This document shows, one piece after another, positions 45,747 through 57,351 of a DNA stretch of 64,000 nucleotides. The translations under genes and the position numbers were made by a program. The notes under the pieces are model-generated. The model ran no database searches. It was not told the origin of the DNA and was given only the letters and a program-made list of their open reading frames with translations. The number at the start of each line of letters is the position of its first letter. Position 1 is the first letter of the stretch. This DNA is from Mixophyes australis (taxonomy: Eukaryota; Chordata; Amphibia; Anura; Limnodynastidae): positions 13,029,434 through 13,093,433 of the forward strand of contig JAVHZZ010000008.1 of the NCBI GenBank assembly GCA_036250195.1, written 5' to 3'.

Positions 45747-48393
45747 AGGATCTAGGATCCAACCCTCTGAACCGTGACACCCCTGAAGATATAGCCTAAT
45801 TAGACATGGAAGCATATCTTTTGCTGGTAACGGAGGCCCGGACATGGCATGCGTACTGATGATGCTGACACCAGCAGCACTATCTGGCCTCTTCTGATTT
45901 GCTATTTGCTTGTTGACCCTTCCAGCTGATGTTACTTTATCAGCGTAGAGTAAATGTTATGTTGAGTTGCACCCAGCTATTCAGAGTTCTTACTGTTCAG
46001 TTGGACTATAGTAGAAAAGAAGATTCCAATAGATTTATAAAGTCATAAATGTGTGGATTGGACGGGTTTATAATAAATTTATTTTTATCTGAAAAATTTG
46101 ATTTGCGCAATTCTAAATAAACAACGCTCATTGTAACTACATTATTCCCTCTTGTGAATTCCTACATACTAGTAACAATGTATCTGATTTGTGTAATGCA
46201 AATGATATGGCTTCATCAGGTATATAGATATACATGTGTTTTCCCTGCCTGCATCCATTCCCAATTGCACGTACAAGCCTTCTACGTTAAAATGTCCCTA
46301 ACCCACCCCATCTAGCCTATCCAGGCCAGAATGGCGCAAGTGGCAGAATCACATATATCTTCATGGACACCTATGTGTGCTCCTACTTTCAAGGGCATTC
46401 GCAGAGTGATTTCATGCAGGATGCGCTATACAATCTAGCGTACATCCCACTGTGCCTAGTTTTATGGATTATATTTTGCTGAGAAAGTTTACTAATCTTT
46501 TTTTATATATGAAAGAAGAAGTTTGTTTCTTTGTTTGTTTGTTGTTGAACATCTTCCACAGCTCCCAAGGCAAAACTGACAAATCTTACATAGTTATTTA
46601 GTATTGAACAAGTAAGCTATTAGACCAAAGCGTCAAATATTAAAAACATATATTTTGGGATGTAAACAATTGTTTGACTGCTGGACGGAAACCTTGTGAC
46701 AACACAACATAATGGCAACATGACAAAGCAATAAATCTTTTCTAAAGAAAATTTTGGTCTATTTACCAAATAATTAGCTAAAATATAAAAACTGCTGCAC
46801 ATTACAAATCAGACCCGTGCAACGCCAGGTGACCCTGCTTGTATGAGATAAATGGGCCGAGAAAGTGCATTTTTAGGGGTGTTCCTTGTTTGAGGAAGGG
46901 GGCATAGCCATAAGTTTCTGAAGTTTTATGCATCTTGAGTTGAAAATAGAGTGTGATACAGGTCGATTGGTACTAGTATCCTGAAAAGAACAATGAGTTT
47001 TTCAGTGGCATTTGTTTCGCCCTAGTTAAGCTACCGGTAGTAGTAGCTTAATCCCCGTAGCTAAAACTCACTCTCCAGGGCAATGATTACACTTATGGCA
47101 AAGGTCACATTTATAGATTTTTAAAGACATCCAATATGCTTTTCAACCTTGTCTATGTCTTAGAAAACTTTGCTGTGTACTTTAATCTATGATATATACG
47201 CTTAGACTGTATGTCTGCATTTAATAGGGTCCCACTGGTCTTTCAGATGATTTGTATATAAGATGGGTTGGAGGGGGTTAGATTTATGACTCTGCTTTAT
47301 ACGCTTCTCTAATGATTTGTTGAGGACAAAGGCAACATGCAAAATAGCCTTGGAGAGCAACAGACAAGAAATCGTGGCGCGATATTTGTTTAATACTGTT
47401 TTTGACCTTGTTCAAAGAAACATTGCTTTAAAAGGACGACTTTTTATATCCATAGTTGAATCATTTTTTCACCTTGAGATATAAAATATGTTTAAAAAGA
47501 TCCATGCAGTTTCCAGACTAAATTTAGACGTATGGTAGCTTGAAGTATCACATAATAACTTACATTTTATTCTTAATATTTCCTTCAAAAACCTGCAGTA
47601 GACACTAACAGGCCTGTTTCTTTGTAACTGTGCTATTAGACAGTGGGTTGAAAATTGCCTATCAAGACTGAACTGTAAAATCGCTTTTCTCCATGCAAAT
47701 TAATGTAAATAAAAGCAATCGTTTACAGATATCACTAGCGATCAAACTGCCAGCATACCATAAGTAGGGTTTTCTCCTTGAATTTCAATACCTTATTCGG
47801 CACATGACCTAAGCAATAATCTGCTACGGATTTAAGGAGAGTATTTTGCATTACAAAACAAAGAAAATTAGAATTTCCTCTATAAAACAGAAGAAGGCAG
47901 ATGTTCCAAAAGTTATTTTTGTCGCAAAGGACTAAAGAATTGAGCAGAATTAGCACTTTAATGAAAATCAGTATGACACGTGTTTGGCGTTCTCCTGGTG
48001 AATACTCCAGCAGATCCATCAGAAGTGAAAGTTAAATTATGGAGTCTGGTGCATTTACGACATTGTTAAAATACTGCTTTTCCAACACAGCTCAATGAAA
48101 CAAATGACTAAGGGATGTCAATATGGAGATTTGAATGCATTAAAGATTGGCTAGAAGATTAAAATAGATTTTAGGAAGTGATTTCAGTGTTTCTAATGTT
48201 AATTGATAAGTAAAAAGTACTTTCTAGCGATGTTGGTGATGAGGAACGTCCTAATTGTTTCATAAATCTAAGCAGGACTTTATGTGTATTACTGTAGATA
48301 TAGTACAAATTCAAAACGTGTTACCCTCTGATGCACCTCTGCAAGTGATTTTGCCTGATGCCATTGATCCTGTGAACATATTGGGCCTGATCC
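45747..48393. other. Unassigned DNA
   Basis: About 2.6 kb with no supportable gene, RNA or repeat. It is AT-rich with short unrelated frames. One minus-strand frame (47735-48019) has no recognised domain. Confidence 0.4.
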
Positions 48394-48736
48394 ATAAAGG
48401 CGCTTAAATGCCGATTTTATACGTATTGGAAAATCACTCAGGGAGTGCCCAGAACTAGGAGATATGCCACAGAACACAGCCACAAGCGCAAAGGACCCTC
48501 ACTACAGCCTACGATTTCACGGAGGAAACGGGACAGGGAATGGGCGTTCGCCTGTAGTCAGTGCACAGTGAGGGTGTGCCAATCTTGAGCGTACACAGCA
48601 GCGTCTGTTTCAAGCTATGTTTTTCAGACGTATATCTTGCTCCAGCTACAGGTCTAGTCTAAGTGCCTCTTACTAATAATGACGGCTGTGTATGTATGCT
48701 ATAACTGGTGTTTACAATCAGGAGCATCTGTAAAAA
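48394..48736 (-). mobile_element. GGCCTGA-family longer MITE, truncated
   Basis: This starts ggcctgatccataaaggc and follows the right half of the 14753-15705 element in reverse: agtgcccag, gcaaaggaccctcac, cctacgatttcac and caggagcatctgtaaaaatg. It stops where the ATT tail of the adjacent LINE begins, so its other half is missing. Confidence 0.75.
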
Positions 48737-49073
48737 TGTAATTATTATTATTATTATTTATTTATTTATAAGGCGCCACAGATTCCGTAGCGCCGGATAC
48801 AGAAGCAAGTAACAAATAGATGAGGTAATACATGTCAGCAGCACAGATGAGTGTGAGTAATGCTATGGGGACTCACACAGTAAGTGCAGCCAAAGACATG
48901 ACGGTACGTACGAGGGACAGGAGACAAACCTGGGACAATAGGTAGAGAGTACCCTGCCCGCGAAGGCTTACATTCTAAAGGGAGGGGTGGCGAGAGATAG
49001 TAGGACCTACTGGGAGAAAAGATGGCAGGCGAGGAAGAAGAGGTGATGGATATAATGGCTAGGAGGTGGTAGG

Positions 49074-49286
49074 TTAGGCGAGCTTGAAAAGGTGAGTTTT
49101 GAATGAGCGTTTGAAGGACTGAAGGTTGGGGGAGAGTCCAGTCAGACAGGGTAGGGAGTCCCAAAGATTAGGGGCAGCACGGCAGAAGTCTTGGAGGTGA
49201 GCATGGGAGGAGGTAATGAGAGGTGAATTAATGCGGAAGTCAGAGGCGGAGCCAGAGTGGCCAGGTAGGTATGTACCACCAGACAA
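49074..49286 (-). pseudogene. L2/CR1-type ORF2 C-terminus, last part
   Basis: The frame includes LQDFCRAAPNLWDSLP (about residues 31-46) and LQSFKRSFKTHLF (about 55-67), homologous in layout to the fragment at 29842-30159. It continues the broken ORF from 49514-49797 after frameshifts and is not functional. Confidence 0.7.
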
Positions 49287-49513
49287 GGTCAGAGATGTAA
49301 GGGGGAGAAGTTTTGGTGAGGGCTTTGTAAGTCAGGGTAAGGAGCGTGAACTGAATTCTGAAATGGATGGGGAGCCAATGAAGGGATTTACACAGAGGAG
49401 AAGGGGAAGAGGTGTGGTGGGAGAGGAAGATGAGTCTAGCCGCAGCATTCTGTATGGATTGAAGGTCAGAAATGTGAGAGACAGGAAGACCAGTGAGAAG
49501 AAGGTTGTAATAG

Positions 49514-49797
49514 TCAAGACGAAAAATGACGAGTGAATGGACCAGGATTTTGGTTGCTACCTGAGAGAAAGGGACAGATTTTCATAATGTTACGAAGGCA
49601 GAGGTGGCAGGATTTGGTGAGGGACTGGATATGAGGGGTAAAGCTAAGGGCTGAATCAAGGGTGACTCCAAGGCAGTGGGCATGGGTGACAGGAGAAAGA
49701 GTGATGTTGTCAACCAAGAGGGAGATATTGGGGGGGATAGCAACATTGGCAGGAGGAAAGATGATGAGCTCAGATTTGGAGATGTTTCAGGAAGCAC
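49514..49797 (-). pseudogene. L2/CR1-type ORF2 fragment, post-reverse-transcriptase
   Basis: In one frame (49717-49514), LGVTLDSALSFTPHIQSLTK (about residues 16-35) followed by CHLCLRNIMKI matches the conserved LGVxxDxxLxFxxHI block after the reverse transcriptase core in CR1/L2 LINEs. An overlapping frame (49797-49582) carries the upstream part, showing a frameshift. The reverse transcriptase active site is not included. Confidence 0.7.
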
Positions 49798-49862
49798 TGT
49801 GACATCCAGGTAGTTACAGCAGAGAGACAGCTAGATACCTGGGTTAGGACAGCGGGAGAGAG

Positions 49863-51250
49863 GTCAGGGGAGATGCTCAGTAGACATGAATAACATCCTG
49901 ATAAATGTATTTCATGGGGAAAAAAATAAAAAAATTATTGTTTTGTCATTAATGCCTATATTATTAACATATGTCATTAATTCCCTATTATTATTTTTTT
50001 CTGTGCATTCTTTAGAGAATTTCTGCTCCACAAATGTATTGGACGTATCCTGCAGTGTCTTGTGTAGTAGAGCAGTGTAGACCTACACCCCTATACATCC
50101 CCATGTGTGTCTTCAGATTTGCTCCTTGTTGAAGTCGGGCGAGCGCAGACAAATGTGAAACAAACGCACATTTGGCTCAGTATTCGTGCCTTCACGATTT
50201 AGGCCCATTTTAACTGTGCAACTCAATTACTCTGTAATGAAACGGTAGTTCTTCAACTCTGAAACAAAAGTGTGATTCACCTGACCGAAGTAACTCGGCC
50301 TACCTCAAGGCAGAAATACCCCTGCCTTATAAATTGACTGATCTCTTCACAAAGACCAATTATGATGAAAGTCGAAAAGAAAACAAGAGTGTGGAGAAGA
50401 GGGGTTGTTGTTAGGGATCCTTAGGCAGCATAAGTGGTAGGAACGCTCAAGCATTTTTCTGTCCTTGTGTCCATCTTTGGCCAGAGTCAGTGGTGGGACT
50501 AACGAGGCCTGGAGGTGAGGGTGGGGCTCGAGCAATATCATGTCACCCTTCCTAGGCCACCACATTATTTTATGAGCATGCATGGGGAGTGGGAGCATGC
50601 GTAGGCAAGAGCGGAGAGGGGGGCCGCCAGCGACATAGATCGAAGTCTACAGGCCCTCCCCCAAATTTTGTTATGGGTTCCAGCCTATCCCTGGCCAGTA
50701 TCACAGAAGCTTTCAGACTGTGAAAGTCACATGGTATTTATTCTTCAATAAATTTAAACAAGAACTCTGCTCAAAATGTAATTAATTTAGATTTGGGTGT
50801 TCAGTATGTTAAGATAAATTCAGAATATTACTATACTCTATATACTATAGTCCTATATACCAAGGGGATTATATTACTATAGTCCCCTTGATGCTTGTAA
50901 TAGTGTGGCATTGCTCTCCTCTATTCTGCTACTTCTTACCTGTTTCAGACAGGTAGTGGTCTTGTTGATACTTCCCCCCTTCCAAAATGAAAGCAGCCGT
51001 GAGCACATGGCCTAAGTGTCTTGTGCACAGAATATAAATCTTCCAACAATATCTGAACTTTATCTCAAATGTCTTCATTCCTAAAACTTTTACTTATATA
51101 TTTTTGAATCTTACTAAAAGCTCTTTTATATAGGGAAGCCTATATTTTGGGGTTTGTTAGTTCTTCATAAAAAGCCATCTCCCTGTCTTGGAGATATTGT
51201 ATAACCTAGTGGATTTGTAGCCAAGAAAGCCGTGGACCAATGTAACCATG
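49863..51250. other. Unassigned DNA
   Basis: No gene supported. A weak relic of a GGCCTGA-type element may be present near 50100-50215. Confidence 0.4.
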
Positions 51251-51580
51251 GGCCTGATTCATTAAGGATCTTAACTTGAGAAACTTCTTATTTCAGTCTC
51301 CTGGACAAAACCATGTTACAATGAAAGGGGTGACAATTAGTATTCTGTTTTGCACATAAGTTAAATACTGACTGTTTTTTCATGTAGCACACAAATACTT
51401 GATAGCTTATTTGTACACTGAAATTTAAAGTTGATATTTGTGTGTTACATGAAAAAACAGTCAGTATTTAACTTATGTGCAAAACAGAATACTAATTTGC
51501 ACCGCTTGCATGTAACATAGTTTTGTCCAGGAGACTGAAATAAGAAGTTTGTCAAGTTAAGATCCTTAATGAATCAGGCC
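51251..51580. mobile_element. Palindromic MITE, near-perfect 150-bp arms
   Basis: 330 bp, starting ggcctgattcattaaggatc and ending gatccttaatgaatcaggcc. The arms (about 51251-51399 and 51433-51580) are almost exact inverted copies, so a transcript would fold into one long hairpin. It is flanked by perfect 5-bp ccatg at 51246-51250 and 51581-51585. It is non-coding and is the best-preserved copy of its family here. Confidence 0.95.
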
Positions 51581-52324
51581 CCATGTCTCTAAGTAATACT
51601 AAAAAATTGCAGTAAAAACAACATGTATTATGCATTGACATCGCCTTTCATCTGATGCATAAGTATTAGTATGCTAGCGCTTTTGTAAATTTGTAGTTCA
51701 ACATACTGGCAACTTTATTAAAATAAATGAGACCAGAACACACAAGAAAAACTCATTAGTACACATTGGCCAAAGGCAGAAGTGCATTGATTAAATTAGC
51801 CATTCAGCGGTGCCGAAAACGTATTTTTTTTTTTTGTATAAACAAATTAATTTTGCAAATCTATGCCATTGCATTAATAATGAATTTGTTAATTATACAG
51901 CCCCCATATAGTTGTTTAATTGTTCCCCGCTGTCTCCTACGTATTTTAGAAATCTGTTTTTGCTTCTTGTATCATTGATATTTGAAGGACCTAACTACAC
52001 CATAGAACTTATTTAATATGGAGAGCCAAATGCAGTAACTTTCTATCACATTCTTTTTATAGATTGCTGTGCACGTGGGAACTGACACCACAGACTAAAC
52101 GCTGTATCTTGAGTACAAAATTCAGATTGATGTAAGATACATCGTTACATCAGGTTGAATAAAAAAGACTATCAAACTCACCGTTTTATTAAATTCTAGA
52201 TTCATTGACTTAGAGGAAAGCAAAACAAAATGCCCAAAAGCATTTGCCAATTTATCCTCACCCCGAGGGTGGGGGGCGGGGTGGTATTCTCTGACCCCCA
52301 TATACCAAATGAGTTCCCTAGATC
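51581..52324. other. Unassigned DNA
   Basis: No supportable feature. A short GC-rich run lies at 52261-52281. Confidence 0.4.
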
Positions 52325-52720
52325 AATCACCCCAGCTGCTTAATTTGCTCATTATAACTATTGATACCGCTACTTGTAAAAAAGACTTCCAATCCATTTT
52401 TAAATCCATCTAGTGATTGTGCAATTACCTGCTCCTTCGGCAGTGATTTCCACAGTCCAACCAGCCTCACATTGAAAAATCTCTTTATAGGTTGGCAGTG
52501 AAAATGTCATTCCTCCAGTCCTGGTGTAAGTCCCTTGTCACTCGTACAGCCCTGTAAAGAGCTTGTCATATAAATCTTCATATTACCCTTGAGTATATTT
52601 GTGGACACTAAATAGGTCACATTTGAGGCGCCTATTTTTTCCAAACTAGACAATGTAGTTTGTCAAGTCTTTCATTATGATTTAACCCCTCCATTCCATT
52701 CGTTAATAAGGTATCCTGTC
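52325..52720 (-). mobile_element. Possible LINE ORF2 C-terminal relic
   Basis: On the minus strand, broken frames contain KRFFNVRLVGLWKSLPKE, followed by a stretch with SLDGFKNGL. This has the same layout (FN.R....WNSLP....SL..FK..L) as the end of CR1/L2-type ORF2. Several stops interrupt it, and no 3' UTR was matched. Confidence 0.4.
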
Positions 52721-53125
52721 GATGAACACACTCCATTCCTCATTTGTCCGTCTTACATAGGTGCCCAAGACTGTATCCGGGGGCGGTGAGAGGAGAAGTG
52801 TGGGTACAAAGTAGCAGGGCCCCGGCCTGCTTGGGGGGCCAGGGCCTCCACTGGAAGCATTCGATATGTATTTTTTTATTTACTTTTTTTTTCCATCAAG
52901 TGGCGGAGGGTTAAGGGGGTTAAGGGGGGAGGGAGCTGCTGGCATCTCCAGGTCCCAGGACAGTGTGTGACATCACACTGTCTGCCTATTTCCTGCTGGC
53001 TGCAGAGTGAGCTGAGGAGCTCTAGCCTCACAAGATTTGGTAATCTGGTTGCTCTGCATGAAGTTTCTACCCTGGATGTCAGCAGCACCAGCGCAGCATA
53101 GGTAAGTACAGACAGTGGGCTGGGG
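52721..53125. other. Unassigned GC-richer DNA
   Basis: Includes a G/C-rich stretch (52770-52860) reminiscent of GC-rich MITEs such as the one at 22786, but no terminal repeat was found. Confidence 0.35.
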
Positions 53126-53613
53126 GCGTCATAATGTGACTGGGGAGGGGTGTCATAATGTGTCTGAGGGGGTGTCAAAATGTGTCTAAGAGGTGTCATA
53201 ATGTGTCTGGGGAGGGGGTGTCATAATGTGTCTGAAGGGGTGTCATAATGTGTCTGAGGGGGCGTCATAATATGTCTGGAGAGGGGGTGCAATAATGTGT
53301 CTGAGGGGGTGTCATAATGTGTCTGGGGAGGGGGTGTTATAATGTGTCTGAGGGGGCATCATAATGTGTCTGAGGGGGTGTCATAATGTGTCTGAGGGGG
53401 TGTCATAATGTGTCTGAGGGGGTGTCATAATGTGTCTGGGAAGGGGGTGTCATGATGTGTCTGGGGAGGGGGTGTCATGATGTGTCTGGGGAGGGGGTGT
53501 CATGATGTGTCTGGGAAGGGGGTATCATAATGTGTCTGAGGGGGTGTCATAATGTGTCTGGGAAGGGGGTATCATTATGTGTCTGTGGGGTGACATTATG
53601 TGTCTAGGGGGTG
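53126..53613 (+). repeat. 21-26-bp minisatellite (~21 units)
   Basis: The core gtgtcataatgtgtctg is followed by either a short agggg or a longer gggaggggg spacer, giving mixed unit lengths. Variants include tcatgatgtg and tcattatgtg. It is G-rich on the plus strand. No ORF of note on the plus strand. Confidence 0.93.
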
Positions 53614-54098
53614 GTAATTAATCAAGGTAATTTCCCAACGGCGAACTTCATTTACAAAACGCACTGGATGTGTCTTGCAAATCCTCTTGGTTTCTCACCG
53701 GAGCAGATACATGGTCCGCTCAGAGTACTTCCAGACTACTCGCTGCACTAGGGAGACGGCTCTCTAACCTACACGTGCAGATTTATGAGGAGACAGACAA
53801 ACATGAAGAGGTGCATTGCACAACAGCGTTAATGTCACTTCAAGCTCCAGACTCCTAGCACTCTAGAACCAACACCTTTCATTACAAATACTGCTCAGCT
53901 TAGCCTCATCTACGACTTTAAGTGAGAGAATATTGGGATTGTCTTTATTATATGCAGCATATGCCCTTGAAATACACTTCTATGCTGAAGTGCAACACAG
54001 AGGCGCAGAATGTGTCCCTTTGAAATATAGGACAGGACCTGATCTCCACCATCTCTGAACTGGTGCAATGTCTGTGCAGCCTTCTGCAAAGCAGGGTT
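53614..54098. other. Unassigned DNA
   Basis: No supportable feature. The frame at 53670-53858 has no recognised domain. Confidence 0.4.
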
Positions 54099-54335
54099 TA
54101 TCTTCTCGGCCTTTTGGCTAATATTAGGTGTAGATGTCTATGTTCACAGTGGAGCTTATAGGTGCTCCCTGCCGGTGGGTCATCACCTGGTCCTCTGGCC
54201 ATAAGGCTGACTGCGTGAAGCTCAAGATGCTATGTGCCCCTGATGCGGCCTGAGCCAGAGGTGCCTGAAAATGCGCCAGGTGCAATAGTCATTTTTATAT
54301 TTCCATCCAAAAGGCTGGGGCTTATTTATTTATTT
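54099..54335 (+). ncRNA. U2 snRNA 5'-end-like sequence (pseudogene or SINE head)
   Basis: cttctcggccttttggctaa at 54102-54121 matches the invariant 5' end of U2 snRNA, and aggtgtag follows as in U2. After about 54135 the similarity ends: the branch-point-recognition and Sm regions of U2 are not present. The remaining ~180 bp is unrelated and is followed by a TTATT-rich stretch. It is either a chimeric retrotransposed U2 pseudogene or a SINE with a snRNA-derived head, not a functional U2 gene. Confidence 0.6.
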
Positions 54336-54369
54336 TATACACTGCACTACACCTTTATTTCCCTTTTGT

Positions 54370-54780
54370 TGTGAGTTTGTGTGTTTTTGTCACGGTTTTT
54401 CAGAAGTGTAAGGTAGGACCCTTATGTAAGGAATTACTTTGACATTTGCTTCTCCAACCACTAGAGGTCTCTGTATTTGCAAACTTGCCCTTATCCAAGA
54501 TGGCCAGTTTGGCATCGAAGAGAAACAATCTTGGATCCTGTTTCCTGTTCGGGCCTATAAATGGCACTTCCTGGTTCAGACATGTGCTTGAGTATTCTGC
54601 TTGCTCAGCTCCTGCTACTTGCTACTCTGCCTTGCATCTGTGACTACCTGCTTGTGTACCGACCCAGCAAACGTCTGACTACTCTCTGGATATCTACTTG
54701 GCTATTGGGTTTCAGATAATACCGCCAGTATTGTTACACCTTATTGGCTATCATCTTATCCAAGTTTGTTGGATGCACCT
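54370..54780 (+). other. Possible solo LTR
   Basis: A TATA-like cctataaatgg at about 54554 is followed by a CT-rich leader with repeated ctgctac/gactac motifs, which resembles U3-R of amphibian LTR elements. No second copy, target duplication or coding interior is present. Confidence 0.3.
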
Positions 54781-54966
54781 CCTTACAGGGAGACTGAAAA
54801 CTCCAGTCTCAGGGGAAGGCTTCGGCTGACATCTGGGGAAAAGAGCCCATCCCAATCTTGATGTATTCCCATGGTAAAGGCTGAAGACAATGAGTCACTC
54901 TTGGGAGGGACCTTGAGGAAAGGCAAGTGGGGGAGACAAGCATAATGACATTTGCGGTGGGGCTCC

Positions 54967-54986
54967 AGGGGGGGGGGGGGGGGGGT
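54967..54986 (+). repeat. Poly-G run
   Basis: About 18-20 consecutive G. The overlapping frames on both strands are artefacts of the run. Confidence 0.95.
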
Positions 54987-55337
54987 GAGCAGGTAAAAAG
55001 TTCTGGGCCCAGACCTGCCATAAGCCCTTGGCCTGTCTATATAGTCGGAGGAGACTCTAATCTGGTGTGGTCACACCCACTTTGGCAGTTATGGAAGGCT
55101 GTATTGGGGCCCGTAAGTGTATTAACCTATGGTGGCCTAAACCCTTAATCAGGCTCTGCCCAAAACTACATTTTTAACTTTGGGTGGGATTCTTCTTTAC
55201 TTTTGCAGTTTTGCATCGATATTTTCCCATAAAAAATATTTTGTCTCGTTTTGAGATCCAAACATGGTCATGACTCGGTTTCACTCAGAACCCCAAATCT
55301 CGGATGTGTTGGATTTCTACGAATTCGAACCACTCAT
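54987..55337. other. Unassigned DNA
   Basis: No feature seen. Confidence 0.4.
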
Positions 55338-55635
55338 CAGGGGCAAACGCAGGATTTGCAGAGGGAAGTTTCCACACCACGTCGCCAGTGGGCGTGACCA
55401 GCATGCATGGGGGCATGGCTATAATATTAGACAGTGCTTGGCTGCTCTCTAACTCTTCCTATCCTTATAATATACATGGGCAATGCTGTGTGCACTACTG
55501 TTAGATGCACGCAGCTCTCCCTTTTCAAGCAGAGCTGTGTGAAGCGGGGGCAGGGTCCAGCACCTCAATTATACAGCGCCCCAGGCTTGGAGGGGGGTTT
55601 CCATGCACTAGGAAACCCCCCTCGGTTTGCCTATG
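55338..55635 (+). repeat. Dispersed repeat family R, copy 2
   Basis: See copy 1 at 5040-5300. This copy has a left end, caggggcaaacgcaggattt, that is not found in copy 1. Its right end is cctcggtttgcctatgg. The ends are loosely complementary, suggesting a small DNA transposon. The three short frames here are repeat sequence. Confidence 0.75.
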
Positions 55636-56599
55636 GTCATCTGTAATATTTATGTCCTGCTCTGAAAAAATCCACATATAACACTGATCTGCAAGAAGCA
55701 ACGGGTGCAACAGTTTTTGTATATTTTACACAAGGTTTATGGTTGAGAGGGCAGATTTCATACACCTGTCACCTATCACCTGACACGTGTACTCCCCCCG
55801 TGCTTGCCTATGATGACATAATACTGGGCAGCATATAGTATCACTAACAGTATGTATAGTGTTAAAAGTTGTAATTTGGGTCCTGTAAGTATTCTATGCA
55901 TACAAAGATCTGAGAGGTAATTTAATGTACTGTAATGTAAATTAGGTCATTGCTTCATGTGTTTGTCATATTTTACAACCCTCCCTTGATATCATGAAAT
56001 TATTTTTCCCTTCAATTACCCGCAAGAAAAATAATCATTCATGAAGAACAAATCTCTCTATCTTATTTTTAATTGTCACTTTTCATCCTGTTAATGAAAG
56101 CATTTTGTTGAAATGAGAATGTTTCAGATATTCAGCAAATGCCAAAAGCAAATAAAAAGCTCTACTCAATTTGATTTGACAGCAATCGGATTACTCGAAT
56201 TTTCCAATTATTTTTTGAAAGTACTTTGCCTGCACACATGGAGGCAGCCATCTTTTCTCATTGAGGCAATATGCCTGAGAATGTAGTCTGTGATTGAAGC
56301 TTGCTGATCTCTGTATGAGGCATACGGTCCTACCCATCACCCATGGAGTTGGTGAGGGGGGGGTGAAAACAACATGATTCCCAGAAATTTATAGGGGATC
56401 CAACCAGATACCCCCTGCAGCTGGGTGCTCATAGGGTCTAGACATGAACCCTAATCAGAGATGCTGGAACTAGCCCTGTATAGTTTCTCAAAGCCATCAA
56501 ATCAGTACTAAAAGGTTACATTTTGCCATATCTTATATTTTTTATCGATTTACAAAAATCAAGCAAATATTAAGAAAACTGAACAGGTTTGATCGTTTG
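55636..56599. other. Unassigned DNA
   Basis: No gene supported. A G-run lies at about 56357-56363. Confidence 0.4.
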
Positions 56600-56917
56600 G
56601 GCCTGAGTCATAATGGAGAGCTAGGCAAATAAAGGTGTATGTGTTCTCCTGGACAAACCATGTTACAATCCAAGCGGTGAAAATGAATTTTTTATTTTGT
56701 ACGGAAGAAAAATACTGGCTGCTTTTTCATGTAGGACACAAATACTTGATAGCTTTATTTTGACAATGAAACTTAAAGTTAATCTAGGACACGCCCTACC
56801 CCAAAAATAAATCTGTCCCCACATTTAAAATTTACCTTCCCCTCCAATGCAACATGGTTTTGCCCAGATGCAAAGTTACTCCTTTTTTACGCTTTGCTCT
56901 CCTTAATGACTCAGGCC
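56600..56917. mobile_element. Palindromic MITE, GGCCTGA family
   Basis: 318 bp with ends ggcctgagtcataatgga and ccttaatgactcaggcc, and the interior shared with 14191 and 22644 (tctcctggacaaaccatg, cttgatagctttatttt, catggttttgccc). The flanks are gtttg and ctttg, a 5-bp duplication with one mismatch. Confidence 0.9.
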
Positions 56918-57344
56918 CTTTGAACTTAAATTCATACATTTATCTGTTTTAACAGGGACCAGCAAACAACGAACTTCAAATAGGTTTGAATTAAAAAAAT
57001 GTTGTTTATATAGTGCAAAAACAAAGATAGTTAAGATAACTAATTTTAATGTGAGCCATAAACGGTAAACCATGAATGCCATTGGGAAACGTGAACTGCA
57101 AACCTTGTAAGTAAACAGTGAATCTCAAACACAATTGGATTGGACAAGTGCATGCAAGCGTTAATGGGGATGGGACTAATAGTCTGGCAAATATGGCAGT
57201 TCATAACTTACTTGTAACTAATACCATCACCAAATTCCTCCCAAAGGTAGTTTCCAATTCATCCTAAGGAATACAATTATTTTTCAGCTGTAAATCCGCT
57301 GGACCAAAATTTATATCATAAGCTGAGATTTACGTTGGCTATGA
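56918..57344. other. Unassigned DNA
   Basis: No feature seen. The missing 5' part of the Tc1-like element that follows was not found here. Confidence 0.4.
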
Positions 57345-57351
57345 TAGAAAG

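Larger units (their letters stand above)
48737..49862 (-). mobile_element. L2/CR1-type LINE 3' part
   Basis: Read on the minus strand, ORF2 C-terminal pieces come first, then a 3' UTR (gtaagccttcgcgggcaggg, ccggcgctacggaatctgtg), then an AAT repeat. The 3' end matches 62525-62843 closely. The coding pieces are broken by frameshifts. Confidence 0.85.

Noticed and set aside
54099..54335. A functional U2 snRNA gene
   Set aside because: Only the first ~30 bases match. The branch-point-recognition and Sm-site regions are missing.
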